Shown in pieces: positions 26,068-36,098 of a stretch of DNA of 64,000 nucleotides. Source of the stretch: Bradyrhizobium sp. CCGB01 (GTDB lineage: Bacteria; Pseudomonadota; Alphaproteobacteria; Rhizobiales; Xanthobacteraceae). Location of the stretch: assembly GCF_024199795.1 (NCBI RefSeq), contig NZ_JANADK010000001.1, forward strand, positions 1,364,001-1,428,000, in the 5' to 3' direction. Each line of letters begins with the position of its first letter. The stretch's first letter is position 1. Made by a program: the position numbers and the translations under genes. Under the pieces are notes generated by a model that worked only from the letters and a program-made list of their open reading frames with translations, ran no database searches and was not told where the DNA came from.

Positions 26068-26892
26068 ATGACAGGCCTCTCGCATTTCCTCGCCCTCGCA
26101 GCATTGGCTGCCGTGACGTCCGCGCAGGCGGCCGAGCTTCCGGCCGAGATCAAGCAGGCGGGAACGCTCAAGCTCACGGTCAACTCCACCTACGCGCCGA
26201 TGGAATATCGCGACCCCGCCAGCAACGAGCTCGTCGGGCTCGACATTGATCTGGCGAACGAGCTCGCCAAGCGCTTGGGCGTGAAGATCGTCTGGAGCGA
26301 GACGCCGTTCGCCGAGCTGATCCCCTCGCTCCAGACCAGGCGGGCGGACTTCATCATCTCCGGCATCTCCGACCGGGCCTCGCGGCGCGAGACCGCCGAT
26401 TTCGTCGACTACCTCGCGACGGGCCCGCAGTTCTTCGTGATGGCGGACAGCGCGGCCAAGGACGCGACGGATCTCTGCGGCAAGAAGGTCGGCACCACCC
26501 GCAGCACCAGCTTCCCGGTCGAGATCGAGAAGTGGAGCAAGCAGAACTGCGAGCCGGCCGGCAAGCCTGCGATCCAGTACGTGCCCGGCGAGAACTCGAT
26601 CGACGTCCGCAACCAGCTCAAGCAGGGCCGCATCGACGCCGCCGTGCAGGGCAGCGAGACACTGCCTTATGCGCAGACGCAGGAGCCCGGCAAATATCGC
26701 GTCGTCGGCGAGCCCTTCGCCAGGGGCTATCAGGGCATCATGTTCCGCAAGGACGATGTCGCCTTGCGCGAGGTGGTGACCGAAAAGCTCTCGGCCATGA
26801 TCGCCGACGGCTCCTACAAGTCCGTCCTCGACAAATGGGGCCTCGGCGCCAACGCGGTGGCCCAGCCCATGCTGAACGCGGCGCCGCAATGA
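26068..26892 (+). CDS. Polar amino-acid-type ABC substrate-binding protein (family 3), copy 1
   Basis: Periplasmic binding protein of 274 residues. Signal peptide [21 protein letters not shown], then the family-3 fold: [27 protein letters not shown] in outline, [39 protein letters not shown] and a C-terminal [11 protein letters not shown]. It overlaps the following permease gene by four bases. A close paralogue lies after the transporter genes (28522-29352). It likely feeds a carbamoyl- or D-amino acid to the permease; the ligand is not deducible. Confidence 0.92.
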   Translation: MTGLSHFLALAALAAVTSAQAAELPAEIKQAGTLKLTVNSTYAPMEYRDPASNELVGLDIDLANELAKRLGVKIVWSETPFAELIPSLQTRRADFIISGISDRASRRETADFVDYLATGPQFFVMADSAAKDATDLCGKKVGTTRSTSFPVEIEKWSKQNCEPAGKPAIQYVPGENSIDVRNQLKQGRIDAAVQGSETLPYAQTQEPGKYRVVGEPFARGYQGIMFRKDDVALREVVTEKLSAMIADGSYKSVLDKWGLGANAVAQPMLNAAPQ

Positions 26893-27742
26893 GGCCGGCG
26901 CCGGCACTCGCGGAAGGTTTTCCCGACCTGTCGGGAATGCGGATCGCGCGCGAGCCGCACTGGTTTCGCTGGCTCAGCGCGGCCCTCATCGTCCTCGTGC
27001 TGGCGGCGATCGTGCGCGCCTTCGCCGGCGGCCAGATCGAATGGTCCTATGTCAGCCGCTTCCTGACCGCAAAGGTCATTCTCGAAGGCATCGTCAACAC
27101 CATGGTGATGGCGGTGCTGGCGATGGGGCTCGGCATCTTCCTCGGCATCGTCGTCGCGGTCATGCGGCTGTCGCCCAATCCGGTGCTGAAGACGGTCGCC
27201 GCCGGCTACACCTGGCTGTTCCGCGGCACGCCGCTGATTTTGCAACTGCTGCTGTGGTTCAATCTCGCGCTGGTGTTTCCCACCATCGGCATTCCCGGCT
27301 TGTGGAGCGCCCGCGCCGTCGATGTCATGACGCCGTTCCTCGCCGCGCTGCTCGGACTCGGCATCAACCAGGGCGCCTACACCTCCGAAGTGATGCGCGC
27401 CGGCATGCTGTCGGTCGATATCGGGCAGTACGAGGCGGCGCAGGCGATCGGCATGGGACGGCTACGCGCGCTGCGCCGGATCATCCTGCCGCAAGCGATG
27501 CGTGTTGTGATCCCGCCGCTCGGCAACGAGTTCATCGGCATGGTGAAGGCGACCTCGCTCGCGAGCGTCATCCAGTATCCGGAACTGCTGCACAACGCCG
27601 AGAACATCTACTACGCCAATTCTCGCGTGATCGAGCTGCTGATCGTCGCCGGGCTCTGGTACCTGCTCGTGGTCTCGATCCTGACACCGCTCCAGATGCT
27701 GCTCGAACGCCGTTTTGCCCGCGGCACATTGCGGCTTGCGCG

Positions 27743-27746
<4 letters not shown>
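26889..27746 (+). CDS. Amino-acid ABC transporter permease (HisM/GlnP type)
   Basis: The 285-residue inner-membrane permease has several hydrophobic helices ([54 protein letters not shown]). The loop that contacts the ATPase is the EAA motif [20 protein letters not shown] with the following [20 protein letters not shown] typical of polar amino-acid systems. Only one permease gene is present, so the channel would be a homodimer. The ATG overlaps the binding-protein stop by four bases, and the ATPase gene start overlaps its own stop by four. Confidence 0.93.
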
Positions 27747-28507
<761 letters not shown>

Positions 28508-28521
28508 CAGGGGGCGTGTTG

Positions 28522-29352
28522 ATGAAGAGATTTTCGGTTGCGGCGGCGCTGGTTGGTGCCATGACCGTTTCGGCTCTAAGTGTTCGGGCTTGGGCCATCG
28601 AGCTGCCGCCGGAGATCGTCAAGCGCGGCAGCATCAAGGTGGCGCTGGTGCCGAACTATCCGCCGATGGAGTTCCGCGATCCCGCCACCAGCACGCTCAC
28701 GGGCTTCGACATCGATCTCGGCGAAGCCATTGGCCGCAAGCTCGGCGTCAAGATCGAATGGCAGGAGACCAGCTTCGACCAGTTCATGCCGTCGATCTCG
28801 ACCGGCCGTGTCGATGCGATCCTGTCCGGCTTCACCGACTATGCCAGCCGCCACGAGACCGCGACCTTCGTCGACTATTTGCGCAGCGGCCCGAATTTCT
28901 TCGTGCAGCAGTCGCGCGCGGCGGAGTTCAAGGACACAGCCGCGTTTTGCGGCAAGAAGGTCGGCGCCAGCCGCCGCACCATGTTCCCGGCCATGATCAA
29001 TGCCTGGAGCGAGAAGAGTTGCGGCAGCAATCCTGTCGTCTTCGTCGGCACCGACGGCTCGGCCGATGCCCGAACCCAGCTCAAGCAGGGCCGCATCGAT
29101 GCCGCTGTGCAGGGCAACGAGACGCTGCCCTACATCATGGACCTCGAGCCCGGGGCCTATACGCCGGTCGGCTCGCCCATCGCACAACAATTCACCGGCA
29201 TCGCGCTGCCGGTCAAGGAAAAGGCGCTTCAGCAGGCCATGCTGGAGGCGGTCGACGCGCTGATCGCCGACGGCACCTATCGCACCCTGCTTGCCAAGTG
29301 GAAACTGACCGACAACGCACTCGAAAAGGCGACCATCAATGCTGGACAGTAA
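28522..29352 (+). CDS. Polar amino-acid-type ABC substrate-binding protein (family 3), copy 2
   Basis: A 276-residue periplasmic protein, paralogue of the protein at 26068-26892: shared blocks include PPMEFRDPA, GFDIDLGEAIGRKLGVKI, ASRHETATFVDYL and [18 protein letters not shown]. Signal peptide MKRFSVAAALVGAMTVSALS. ATG 28522 is preferred over GTG 28516 because GGGGG ends seven bases upstream. Having two binding proteins for one permease/ATPase pair suggests two related ligands. The end overlaps the next gene by 14 bases. Confidence 0.92.
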   Translation: MKRFSVAAALVGAMTVSALSVRAWAIELPPEIVKRGSIKVALVPNYPPMEFRDPATSTLTGFDIDLGEAIGRKLGVKIEWQETSFDQFMPSISTGRVDAILSGFTDYASRHETATFVDYLRSGPNFFVQQSRAAEFKDTAAFCGKKVGASRRTMFPAMINAWSEKSCGSNPVVFVGTDGSADARTQLKQGRIDAAVQGNETLPYIMDLEPGAYTPVGSPIAQQFTGIALPVKEKALQQAMLEAVDALIADGTYRTLLAKWKLTDNALEKATINAGQ

Positions 29353-30223
29353 GGCACTCCTCAGCATCCCGCTCATCCCAGCCAACACCGCGGATCCCGC
29401 GCCGGAATATCCCTGGCCGCAGCCGTACAGTTCGGCGATGTTCCTTTCCTTCGACGTCGACGCGGAAAGTGCGTGGACCAGCAAGGACGCGGTCCACGCC
29501 CAGCGGCTCATCACCATGAGCTATGGCGGCTACGAGGCGCGCGTCGGCACGCCAAAACTGCTGGAGCTGCTCGACCAGCTCGATCTCAAGGCGACGTTCT
29601 TCGTCACGGGATGGTCGGTCGATGCGCATCCGGCGATGGCGGAATCCATCCTCAAGGCCGGTCACGAGATCGGCCATCACGGCTATCACCATTTGCTGCC
29701 CGATCCCGGCGATCCTTGGATCGAGGAAGAGCTGGAGCGTGGCTTCGAGGCACTGAAGCGCCGGCTCGGCGTCAGGCCGACCGGCTATCGCGCGCCCTAT
29801 GGCGAGTTCACCGAGGAGCTGCGCACGGCACTGGTGCGCCACGGCATCGTCTACACCTCCTCGTTCCGCGACGACGTGCGGCCCTATCGCCATCGTCTTG
29901 CCGACGGCAAGCCCGGCACGATCGAGCTGCCGGTTACCGCGAGCTATGACGACTGGATGCATGGTCTATCGGCGCGCTTCAGCCCGCGCTCGATCTTCCC
30001 CAAGGAGCACGTGCTCTCGATCTGGAAGGACGAGCTGGATGAGGTCCGCGACTGGGGTGCGATGGTGACGACCGTGCTGCACCCGCAATGCAGCGGCCGC
30101 CCGATGCGGCTGCGCCTGCTGCGGGAGTTTCTCACCTACGCCAAATCCTGCCCGGATGTCTGGATCACGACCGGCGAAAAGATCGCGGACAACTTCCTGC
30201 GCCACGAGGCCGGCAACCGCTAG
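29339..30223 (+). CDS. NodB-fold polysaccharide-deacetylase family protein (PuuE/PgdA-like)
   Basis: Metal-dependent amidohydrolase of the carbohydrate esterase 4 fold, 294 residues, cytoplasmic (no signal). Motifs: SFDVDAES (Asp39, Asp41), GHEIGHHGYHHLL (HxxxH at 113-118), TGYRAPYGEFTEE and a late LHPQCSGRP. Signal-less members of this group include allantoinase PuuE and deacetylases acting on small amides. In an operon with a carbamoylase and a hydantoin-racemase-like protein, ring or amide cleavage of a ureide-type compound is more likely than action on polysaccharide; that is inference from context. It overlaps the preceding gene by 14 bases. Confidence 0.85.
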   Translation: MLDSKALLSIPLIPANTADPAPEYPWPQPYSSAMFLSFDVDAESAWTSKDAVHAQRLITMSYGGYEARVGTPKLLELLDQLDLKATFFVTGWSVDAHPAMAESILKAGHEIGHHGYHHLLPDPGDPWIEEELERGFEALKRRLGVRPTGYRAPYGEFTEELRTALVRHGIVYTSSFRDDVRPYRHRLADGKPGTIELPVTASYDDWMHGLSARFSPRSIFPKEHVLSIWKDELDEVRDWGAMVTTVLHPQCSGRPMRLRLLREFLTYAKSCPDVWITTGEKIADNFLRHEAGNR

Positions 30224-30231
30224 GCAACGCC

Positions 30232-30882
30232 ATGACCCGCATCCTCGTCATCAACCCCAACTCCTCGGCGTCGGTGACGGCGGCGATCGACGACGCAGTC
30301 GCACCGCTGCGCATCGCCGGCGGGCCCGAGATCGAAGTGGTTGGCCTTGCCGAGGGCCCGCCCGGCATCAGCTCGCAGCGCGACGCCGACAGCGTCGTGA
30401 TGCCGCTGGTCAATCGCGTGTCGCGCGACGATGCGGATGCTTTCGTGCTGGCCTGCTTCAGCGATCCCGGCCTGCATGCGGTGCGCGAAGCGGCCGGCGG
30501 GCGCCCCGTGCTGGGCATCGCCGAATGCGGCATCTTTCGTGCGCTGATGCTCGGCGAACGCTTCGGCGTCATCGCGCTGTCGCCGTCGAGCATCCGTCGC
30601 CAGCAACGGATGGCGCGGGTGATGGGCGTCGACGGCCGCTATGCCGGAAGCTGGTCGGTCGGCGCGAGCGCAGCGGAAACTGCAGGCGCGGACATCCGCG
30701 GGCGGCTGATCGAAGCCGGCCGTGCGCTGGTCACGCAATGCCGCGCCGATGTCGTGGTGATGGGCTGCGCCGGCATGGCCTCGCACCGCGCGGCGATCGC
30801 GGAGGCGATCGGCGTGCCCGTCATCGAGCCGGCGCAGCAGGCCGTCGCGGCCGCGATCGGCGCAGTCTTGTTGAACACTTAA
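30232..30882 (+). CDS. Asp/Glu/hydantoin racemase family protein
   Basis: Cofactor-independent two-cysteine racemase fold, 216 residues. Begins MTRILVINPNSSASVTAAID, the typical hydantoin racemase opening (INPNSS). The two catalytic cysteines are Cys75 (LACFSDPG) and Cys179 (VMGCAGMA). Related enzymes interconvert D/L-5-substituted hydantoins or allantoin enantiomers. With the D-carbamoylase upstream, this fits racemisation of a hydantoin before D-specific hydrolysis, although no classical D-hydantoinase is in the operon. It starts eight bases after the deacetylase stop. Confidence 0.88.
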   Translation: MTRILVINPNSSASVTAAIDDAVAPLRIAGGPEIEVVGLAEGPPGISSQRDADSVVMPLVNRVSRDDADAFVLACFSDPGLHAVREAAGGRPVLGIAECGIFRALMLGERFGVIALSPSSIRRQQRMARVMGVDGRYAGSWSVGASAAETAGADIRGRLIEAGRALVTQCRADVVVMGCAGMASHRAAIAEAIGVPVIEPAQQAVAAAIGAVLLNT

Positions 30883-30904
30883 GATCCTTCAGGAGCCCCT
30901 TGTA

Positions 30905-32488
30905 ATGCCTATCTCCCGCCGTTCGCTCCTCAAGGCCGCCGCAGCCATGCCGGCGCTGTCGCTGCCCGGCATCGTGCGCGCCGAATCCCAAACCACGCTG
31001 CGTTTCATTCCCGTCATCGATCTTGCCTTCGTCGATCCCATCTATTCGACCGCGCAGGTGTCGCGGAACCACGGCTTCATGGTCTACGACACGCTCTATG
31101 GCATGAGCTCCTCGCTTCAGGTCTCGCCGCAGATGCTGTCGGGCCATGTTATCTCCGGCGACGGGCTGCAATGGGACCTCACGCTTCGCGATGGCCTGTT
31201 CTGGCACGACGGCGAGCGCGTGCTTGCGCGCGACTGCGTCGCCAGCATCCGTCGCTGGGCGGCGCGCGACGGCTTTGGCGGCGAACTGATGGAAGCGACC
31301 GACGAGTTGTCGGCCGCCGACGATCGCACCATCCGCTTCCGCCTCAAGCGCCCGTTCCCACTGCTGCCGCAGGCGCTCGGCAAGGCCGCGATCAACGCCT
31401 GCTTCATGATGCCGGAGCGGCTGGCAAGCCAGGATCCGTTCAAGCCGCTGACCGAGGTGATCGGCAGCGGGCCGTTCCGCTACCTCACGGACGAACGCGT
31501 GCAGGGCGCGCGCAACGCCTATGCCAAATTCGAGCGTTACCAGCCGCGTCCCGACGGCAAGCCGGATTGGACGGCAGGGCCGAAGATCGTGCATTACGAC
31601 CGCGTGGTCTGGACCACCACGCCCGATGCCGGCACCGGCGTCGCCGCGCTCCAGACCGGCGAGCAGGACTGGCAGGAGACCACGCCGCACGATCTGTTGC
31701 CGATCATCAAGGCCGCCGGCGACATCGAGACGCGCGTCCTCGATCCCCGCGGCTATGCCTGCATGCTGCGCCTCAATCACCTCCAGCCGCCGTTCGACAA
31801 TCCCGCCATCCGCCGTGCGCTGCTGGGAGCGATCGACCAGTCCGCGTTCATGACGGCGGTTGCCGGCACCGATCCGGCGTTCCAGGTCTCGCCGATCGGC
31901 TTCTTCGCGCCTGGCACGCCGATGGCGAGCGATGTCGGCCTCGATGTGTTCCGCGGGCCGCGCGACTACGCCAAGGTCAAGGCCGACCTGAAGGCCGCCG
32001 GCTATAACGGTGAGAAGATCGTGGTGCTCGTTCCCACCAACTCGCTGGCGCAGAAACCGCTCGGCGAGATCGCAGTCGACAGCCTGCGCAAGGCCGGCAT
32101 GAACGTCGAATATGCCGGGCTCGATTTCGCCGTCGTGTTGCAGCGCCAGCTCAAGAAAGACCCGATCGGGCAGGGCGGCTGGAGCGCGGCGGTCGGCAAC
32201 TGGCAGGGCATCGACTGGCTCAACCCCGCCGGCAACACCAACATCCGCGGCGAAGGCAAGGTCGCCGGCTGGTATGCGAGCGAGAAGATGGGGACCCTGC
32301 GCAGCCAGTGGCTGGCGGCCTCCGAGCTTGCCGAGCAACAGCGCATCTGCCGCGGGATCCAAGGGGTGGCGTTCGAGGAAATCCCCTATATTCCGATCGG
32401 CCTGTACAAGCAGCCGACCGCCTATCGCAAAGCCATCACCGGCATTCTCGACGGCACCGCCGTCTTCTGGAACGTACGCCCCGCATGA
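30905..32488 (+). CDS. Family-5 ABC substrate-binding protein (peptide/opine type), no cognate permease here
   Basis: A 527-residue exported binding protein of the DppA/OppA class. N-terminal ISRRSLLKAAAAMPALSLPG looks Tat-like. Conserved parts: DLAFVDPIYSTAQVSRNHG, YDTLYGMSS, LTLRDGLFWHDGERVLARDC and RLNHLQPPFDNPAIRRALL. No DppBCDF-type permease or ATPase genes are adjacent, so it must use a transporter encoded elsewhere or one in this region. It overlaps the amidohydrolase gene by four bases, implying that the imported molecule is that enzyme's substrate. Confidence 0.9.
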   Translation: MPISRRSLLKAAAAMPALSLPGIVRAESQTTLRFIPVIDLAFVDPIYSTAQVSRNHGFMVYDTLYGMSSSLQVSPQMLSGHVISGDGLQWDLTLRDGLFWHDGERVLARDCVASIRRWAARDGFGGELMEATDELSAADDRTIRFRLKRPFPLLPQALGKAAINACFMMPERLASQDPFKPLTEVIGSGPFRYLTDERVQGARNAYAKFERYQPRPDGKPDWTAGPKIVHYDRVVWTTTPDAGTGVAALQTGEQDWQETTPHDLLPIIKAAGDIETRVLDPRGYACMLRLNHLQPPFDNPAIRRALLGAIDQSAFMTAVAGTDPAFQVSPIGFFAPGTPMASDVGLDVFRGPRDYAKVKADLKAAGYNGEKIVVLVPTNSLAQKPLGEIAVDSLRKAGMNVEYAGLDFAVVLQRQLKKDPIGQGGWSAAVGNWQGIDWLNPAGNTNIRGEGKVAGWYASEKMGTLRSQWLAASELAEQQRICRGIQGVAFEEIPYIPIGLYKQPTAYRKAITGILDGTAVFWNVRPA

Positions 32489-33858
32489 GCACCACCGCAA
32501 TCTTCGGCAGCTATGTGCTGTCACGCAAAGACGGCGCGCAGGATGTGCTGCGCGACCATTGGGTCCTGGTCGAAGGCAAGAAGATCGCCGCGGTCACACG
32601 CGACAAGCCGAGCGCCGACGAGGTCTACGATCGTCCCGGCCGTTTCGTCTTGCCGGGCCTTTTGAACCTGCACAATCACTGCTTCTCCGAAGCCGTGGCG
32701 CGCAGCCATACCGAGGACGGCAACGGTCGCAAGAACAACCAGAGCATCGTCTATACGGTGCTGCTGCCGCTGACCAAGCGCGGCGCCGATCTCTTGTCGG
32801 TGGAGGAGCGCATGGCCGTGGCGCGGCTCGGTATCCTCCAGCTTCTGAAGGGCGGCGCCACCACGGTGATGGAGCCGTTCCGCAATTCCATTCCTGAGAT
32901 GTTCGATGCCGCCGAGGAGATGGGCATCCGCTTCTACGGGGCGCCCTATCTGTTCTCGACGTCGGACGCCAAGGCCGGCCCGGATGGCGTGGTCCGCTAT
33001 TCCGGCGACGACGGCGTGGCCGACATGGCGACATGGGATGCGCTCTATCAGCGCTGGAACAATCGCGGCGACGGCCGCATCAGCCTTGCGATGAGCCCGC
33101 ATGCCACCGACACCTGCGGTCCCGATCTGCTGAAGGCCTGCGCCACGCGGGCGCGCGAGCTTGGCGTGCCCATCACGACGCATATGGCGCAGAGCCGCGC
33201 CGAGGTCGAGACCATCGGCAAGCGCTACGGCGGCCGCACCCCGGCGCAATATCTGGACTGGCTCGGCCTGCTGGCACCCGATCTCATGGCGGCGCACTGC
33301 ATGTTCAGTTCCGATGAGGATCTCAAGCTGATGGCCGCGCGTGGCATGACCGTGCTGAACTGCCCGCGCGTGTTCGCGCGCGCCGGCGTCACCGCGGCGT
33401 TCAGCCGGTTTGCGGAGCACGGTGTGCGCACCGTGGTCGGCACCGACGGCTACAACATGGACCTGCTCGGCGAGCTCAATGCGGCCTCGCTGATCTCCAA
33501 GGTCACGTCGCAGCGCGCCGACGTCGCGAACTCGCCGGAGCTGATCGAGGCGAACACGGCCGTCGCCGCCGACGTCATCAAGCGGCCCGATCTCGGCCGG
33601 ATCGAGCCGGGCGCGACCGCTGATCTCACCGTGGTCGATCTCACCCATCCGCATCTTCAGCCGCTGTTCGACCCGCGCCGCGCGCTGATCGCGCTCGCCA
33701 ACCGCGCCAATATCGATCAGGTCATGGTCGACGGCCGCGTGCTGGTCGATGCCGGCCGCTATCTCGGCGCCGACGAGGCGGCGATCACGGCGGCAGGGAC
33801 CGCTGCGATCGGCAAGATCTGGGATCTGCCGGAGGCGCAGGCCGCATTCAACGGCTGA
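32485..33858 (+). CDS. Metal-dependent amidohydrolase/deaminase (TrzN/SsnA/cytosine-deaminase superfamily)
   Basis: The 457-residue TIM-barrel hydrolase has mononuclear metal ligands in order: His63 and His65 (LNLHNHCF), His233 (TTHMAQSRAE), His271 (AAHCMFSS) and Asp321 (GTDGYNMD). The C-terminal composite beta-domain has LGRIEPGATADLTVVDL. Relatives remove amino groups or halogens from purine, pyrimidine, triazine or other N-heterocycle rings. The ATG at 32485 overlaps the binding-protein gene by four bases, so transport and hydrolysis are coupled. Its end overlaps the convergent LysR gene by 11 bases. Confidence 0.88.
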   Translation: MSTTAIFGSYVLSRKDGAQDVLRDHWVLVEGKKIAAVTRDKPSADEVYDRPGRFVLPGLLNLHNHCFSEAVARSHTEDGNGRKNNQSIVYTVLLPLTKRGADLLSVEERMAVARLGILQLLKGGATTVMEPFRNSIPEMFDAAEEMGIRFYGAPYLFSTSDAKAGPDGVVRYSGDDGVADMATWDALYQRWNNRGDGRISLAMSPHATDTCGPDLLKACATRARELGVPITTHMAQSRAEVETIGKRYGGRTPAQYLDWLGLLAPDLMAAHCMFSSDEDLKLMAARGMTVLNCPRVFARAGVTAAFSRFAEHGVRTVVGTDGYNMDLLGELNAASLISKVTSQRADVANSPELIEANTAVAADVIKRPDLGRIEPGATADLTVVDLTHPHLQPLFDPRRALIALANRANIDQVMVDGRVLVDAGRYLGADEAAITAAGTAAIGKIWDLPEAQAAFNG

Positions 33859-34765
33859 GCGTCGTTTTCTCCTCGAATTCGACGAGCGCCTTGCGCACTG
33901 TCTCGACGAGGTCGAGCGCCACTGGCGAGGCGCTGCGCTGTGCGGGAAGGACGGCCGAGAACTCGAAATCGATCCGCGGCAGGAAACGCCGCACGACGAT
34001 GCCGCGCGTCGAAAATTCCTCGGCGGTGAAGGGATCGCAGATCGCGACCCCAAGCCCCGACGACACCATGCCGCACATGATCTCCGACAGCGCGGTCTCC
34101 ACCCGCAGCACGCGGCGGACGTCGTTGCGGTGAAAGATCTGGTCGACGAGATGGCGGCTCGCCGATCCCGCCGACAGCGAGATGAAGGTCTCGCCCTCGA
34201 AATCACTGGGCTCCAGCACCTCCTTTTCCGCGAGGCGATGTCCGGTCGGCAACACCGCGACACGCGCCAGCGCCGGCAGCCGCAGGCTCGGCAGGCCGGA
34301 ATGGGCGATCGGCACCTCGGCAAAGCCGACGTCGCATTGGTTGTTCAGCACCCAGTCGACCACGATCGGCGAGATCACGCCGAAGAAGGCGAGGTTGAGG
34401 TTCGGTCGCTCTTTCAAAAAATGTCCGGCCAGCCGTGGCAGATAACCGTTCGACAGCGCCGGCAGCGCGGCGATCCGCAGCGAGCCGGTGCGGCGGCCGC
34501 GGATTTCCTCGGCTGCCGCCGTGATGCGTTCGAGGCCGACGAAGGAACGCTCGACCTCGGTATAGAGCGCGGTCGCTGCGGCGGTCGGCACCAGGCCGGT
34601 GCCACGCCGCTCGAACAGCTCGGTCTTCAGCAGCGCCTGGAAGTCACGCAGCAACCGGCTGACCGCCGGCTGCGTCACCGCCATCAGCTTGGCCGCCTCA
34701 GTGACGCTGCCGGTCAGCATCATCGCCCGGAAGGCCTCCACCTGCCGCGAATTGATCCGCGCCAT
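33848..34765 (-). CDS. LysR-family transcriptional regulator (block 2, OccR-like)
   Basis: The 305-residue product begins MARINSRQVEAFRAMMLTGS, close to the opening of OccR/NocR-type opine regulators. HTH: VTEAAKLMAVTQPAVSRLLRD; the effector domain follows (GSLRIAALPALSNGYLPRLA). ATG 34765 is chosen; an upstream ATG at 34777 lies within the operator dyad. It is divergent from a Pot-type ABC/opine-oxidase-like operon and separated from it by a long dyad-symmetric site, so activation of that operon with autorepression is likely. The 3' end overlaps the amidohydrolase gene tail to tail. Confidence 0.92.
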   Translation of the reverse strand: MARINSRQVEAFRAMMLTGSVTEAAKLMAVTQPAVSRLLRDFQALLKTELFERRGTGLVPTAAATALYTEVERSFVGLERITAAAEEIRGRRTGSLRIAALPALSNGYLPRLAGHFLKERPNLNLAFFGVISPIVVDWVLNNQCDVGFAEVPIAHSGLPSLRLPALARVAVLPTGHRLAEKEVLEPSDFEGETFISLSAGSASRHLVDQIFHRNDVRRVLRVETALSEIMCGMVSSGLGVAICDPFTAEEFSTRGIVVRRFLPRIDFEFSAVLPAQRSASPVALDLVETVRKALVEFEEKTTLSR

Positions 34766-34767
34766 CC

Positions 34768-34824
34768 CATCATCCAATCATAACATTTTGGCATGTAGAC
34801 GGTGCCATTATTCATTGGACGATG
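34768..34824. promoter_or_regulatory. 57-bp dyad, probable LysR-type operator
   Basis: Outer arms CATCATCCAATCATAA (34768-34783) and TTATTCATTGGACGATG (34808-34824) are inverted repeats with one mismatch and a one-base length difference. Inside, TGGCA and TGCCA form a second dyad around a 9-base centre. Total length and two-dyad design match the ~55-bp operators of OccR-like LysR proteins. It begins three bases before the lysR start codon, as expected for an autoregulated divergent promoter. Confidence 0.65.
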
Positions 34825-35038
34825 GAAGTATAGGTTGCGATCTTTTTCATCAGGACTGGAGTCAGCCCGCTTTTTCGGCAGATTGGAGGCGTTCAAACCT
34901 CCAGATCGCGCCAAAACCCGCCGTACAGGGGCCGGAGCCCTGTCCGGAAAGGATTTGCGCGGAAGGAAATGCGGAAGGCGCTTCAGCCAGAGATTTTTCG
35001 GCACGCCCACCCCATCCCGGTATTGGAGATCGGTCCAT

Positions 35039-36073
35039 ATGAAGACTCTCAGCCTTCTGACCGCAGTCAGCATCGCAGCGCTCATCGCCGTCCCGTCGGC
35101 CGCTTCGGCCCAGCAGAAAACGCTTTACGTCGCCGGCTATGGCGGCTCGTTCGAGAAGACCATTCGCGACGAGGTGATCCCGGCCTTCGAGAAGGAGAAC
35201 GGCGTCAAGGTCGAATACGTTGCCGGTAACTCCACCGACACGCTGGCAAAGCTCCAGGCGCAGAAGGGCAACCAGCAGATCGACGTCGCCATCGTCGACG
35301 ATGGCCCGATGTATCAGGCGATCCAGCTCGGCTTCTGCGGCAAGCTCGACGGCCTGCCGGCCGATCTCTACGACACCGCACGCTTCAAGGACGATCGCGC
35401 TGTCGCGATCGGCATCGTCGCGACCGGCCTGATGTACAACACCAAGGCGTTCGCCGAGAAGGGCTGGGCGCCGCCGACCTCGTGGAACGATCTGAAGGAC
35501 ACGAAATACGCCAAACAGCTCGTCATCCCGCCGATCAACAACACCTACGGTCTCGAAGCGCTGGTGATGCTGTCGAAGATGAACGGCGGCGGCGAGTCCA
35601 ACGTCGATTCGGGCTTCAAGATCTTCAAGGAACAGATCAATCCGAACGTGCTCGCCTACGAGCCGTCGCCGGGCAAGATGACCGAGCTGTTCCAGTCCGG
35701 CCAGGCCGTGATCGCGGTGTGGGGCACCGGGCGCGTGCAGAGCTTTGCCAACACCGGCTTCCCCGTCGACTTCGTCTATCCGAAGGAAGGCGCCGCGACG
35801 CTGCTGACGACCGCGTGTCCGATCACCAAGCCGAACGCCTCGCCGCTGGCCTCGAGCTTCGTCAAGATGCTGCTCGATCCCAAGATCCAGCTCGTGATGC
35901 TGAAGGACTATGGCTACGGCCCGGTGCTGAAATCGCTCGTGATCCCGCCGGAGCTCGGCAAGATGGCGCCGATCGGCGAGCGCGCGGCAAAGCTCTACAA
36001 TCCCGACTGGACCATCATCAACGAGAAGCGCGAGGAATGGACCAAGCGCTGGAATCGCGAGGTCGAGCGTTGA
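35039..36073 (+). CDS. ABC substrate-binding protein (PotD/spermidine-putrescine type)
   Basis: A 344-residue periplasmic protein with cleavable signal MKTLSLLTAVSIAALIAVPS ending at ASAQ. Mature features of extracellular solute-binding family 1/PotD: TLYVAGYGGSFEKTIRDEVI, FEKENGVKVEYVAGNSTDTL, VAIVDDGPMYQAIQLGFCG and YNTKAFAEKGWAPPTSWNDL. It is the first gene of the block-2 operon, with a 273-bp leader containing the LysR dyad. The downstream oxidases suggest an opine, imino acid or N-substituted amino acid as ligand; this is inference. Confidence 0.92.
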   Translation: MKTLSLLTAVSIAALIAVPSAASAQQKTLYVAGYGGSFEKTIRDEVIPAFEKENGVKVEYVAGNSTDTLAKLQAQKGNQQIDVAIVDDGPMYQAIQLGFCGKLDGLPADLYDTARFKDDRAVAIGIVATGLMYNTKAFAEKGWAPPTSWNDLKDTKYAKQLVIPPINNTYGLEALVMLSKMNGGGESNVDSGFKIFKEQINPNVLAYEPSPGKMTELFQSGQAVIAVWGTGRVQSFANTGFPVDFVYPKEGAATLLTTACPITKPNASPLASSFVKMLLDPKIQLVMLKDYGYGPVLKSLVIPPELGKMAPIGERAAKLYNPDWTIINEKREEWTKRWNREVER

Positions 36074-36098
36074 TCTGATCGTTCGTAGGGGACAGCGC

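Noticed and set aside
26532..26888. Extended start for the amino-acid permease (404-codon frame)
   Set aside because: The upstream part is a shadow of the binding-protein gene; the ATG at 26889 overlapping that gene's stop by four bases gives the correct permease N-terminus.
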